The notes under the pieces were generated by a model. It made no database searches. It saw only the letters and a list, made by a program, of their open reading frames with translations, and had not been told where the DNA came from. A stretch of 6,966 nucleotides of DNA from DATFLS01 sp964413425 (GTDB lineage: Bacteria; Fidelibacterota; JAANXI01): positions 1 through 6,966 of the forward strand of contig CAYPST010000161.1 of assembly GCA_964413425.1 (NCBI GenBank), given 5' to 3'. Of this stretch, positions 6,911-6,966 are shown in pieces (the first letter of the stretch is position 1; every line of letters starts with the position of its first letter). The translations under genes were made by a program, and so were the position numbers.

Positions 6911-6926
6911 ATCTCTGCAAACTGTT
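6864..6926. repeat. Evenly spaced AACAG/CTGTT words upstream of cydA
   Basis: AACAG occurs at 6864-6868, 6883-6887 and 6903-6907, and its reverse complement CTGTT at 6922-6926. The start-to-start spacing is 19, 20 and 19 bases, close to two turns of B-DNA, so all four words would face roughly the same side of the helix. The second and third copies extend to AAACAGT. The words are short, so chance is a real alternative to a set of regulator half-sites. Confidence 0.35.
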
Positions 6927-6966
6927 GCGCCCGGCTTCCATGGAGTATATACCGAACATAGTTCCC

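Larger units (their letters stand above)
6659..6966. other. Upstream region of cydA; no supported gene
   Basis: These 308 bases hold no gene I can support on either strand. The part nearest cydA is AT-rich and contains the promoter candidate and an inverted repeat. The middle (about 6770-6855) is GC-rich with a hairpin. The outer part holds evenly spaced AACAG/CTGTT words. On the minus strand one frame is open from the window edge to a TAG at 6853-6855 (37 codons). It could be the end of an upstream gene but is too short to identify. On the plus strand an ATG at 6762, preceded by GAGGA, opens a frame of only 19 codons. Confidence 0.6.

Noticed and set aside
6853..6966. Minus-strand frame open from the window edge to TAG at 6853, possible end of an upstream gene
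   Set aside because: It is only 37 codons, the translation is not recognisable, and it overlaps another open frame on the plus strand, so neither can be preferred.

Overview
The window is an ordinary, tightly packed bacterial chromosomal segment. All five recognisable genes lie on the minus strand, so transcription runs from high to low coordinates: cydA, cydB, uvrC, a PLP-dependent aminotransferase gene, and an M20-family metallo-deacylase gene. All five look intact, with the expected active-site or cofactor residues. Base composition is moderate. There is no transposase, phage gene, CRISPR array, tRNA or rRNA. I do not recognise a lineage with confidence: the M20 protein resembles a subfamily I associate with Acidobacteria and FCB-type environmental bacteria, which is only a weak hint. 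Ribosome-binding sites range from good (M20 gene, cydB) to absent (uvrC).

Right part (6966 to 4277): a non-coding stretch of about 300 bases leads into cydA and cydB, which encode the two main subunits of a cytochrome bd quinol oxidase with a short Q-loop. The genes are 9 bases apart, and the cydA stop codon merges with the cydB ribosome-binding site. The leader holds a plausible sigma70-like promoter, a TTTAC-N9-GTAAA inverted repeat just downstream of it, a GC-rich hairpin, an evenly spaced set of AACAG/CTGTT words, and a plus-strand open frame with no start codon. No cydX-like small gene follows cydB, and no cydCD lies in the window.

Middle part (about 4276 to 2361): uvrC, the nucleotide-excision-repair endonuclease, follows cydB after about 60 bases. 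Its start is a run of GTG-ATG-ATG with no ribosome-binding site, directly preceded by a TATACT box placed so that a leaderless transcript could begin at the third candidate codon. It may also be read through from cydAB.

Left part (2360 to 1): after a 164-base gap with a weak promoter candidate, the aminotransferase and M20 genes overlap by 4 bases (ATGA), as in translational coupling. They probably form a small amino-acid metabolism unit, but the substrate of neither can be read from the sequence. A perfect 14-bp inverted repeat covers the last codons and stop of the M20 gene.

I found no convincing new biological system. The points most worth a second look are the uvrC start, the cydA leader, and the hairpin over the M20 stop codon.
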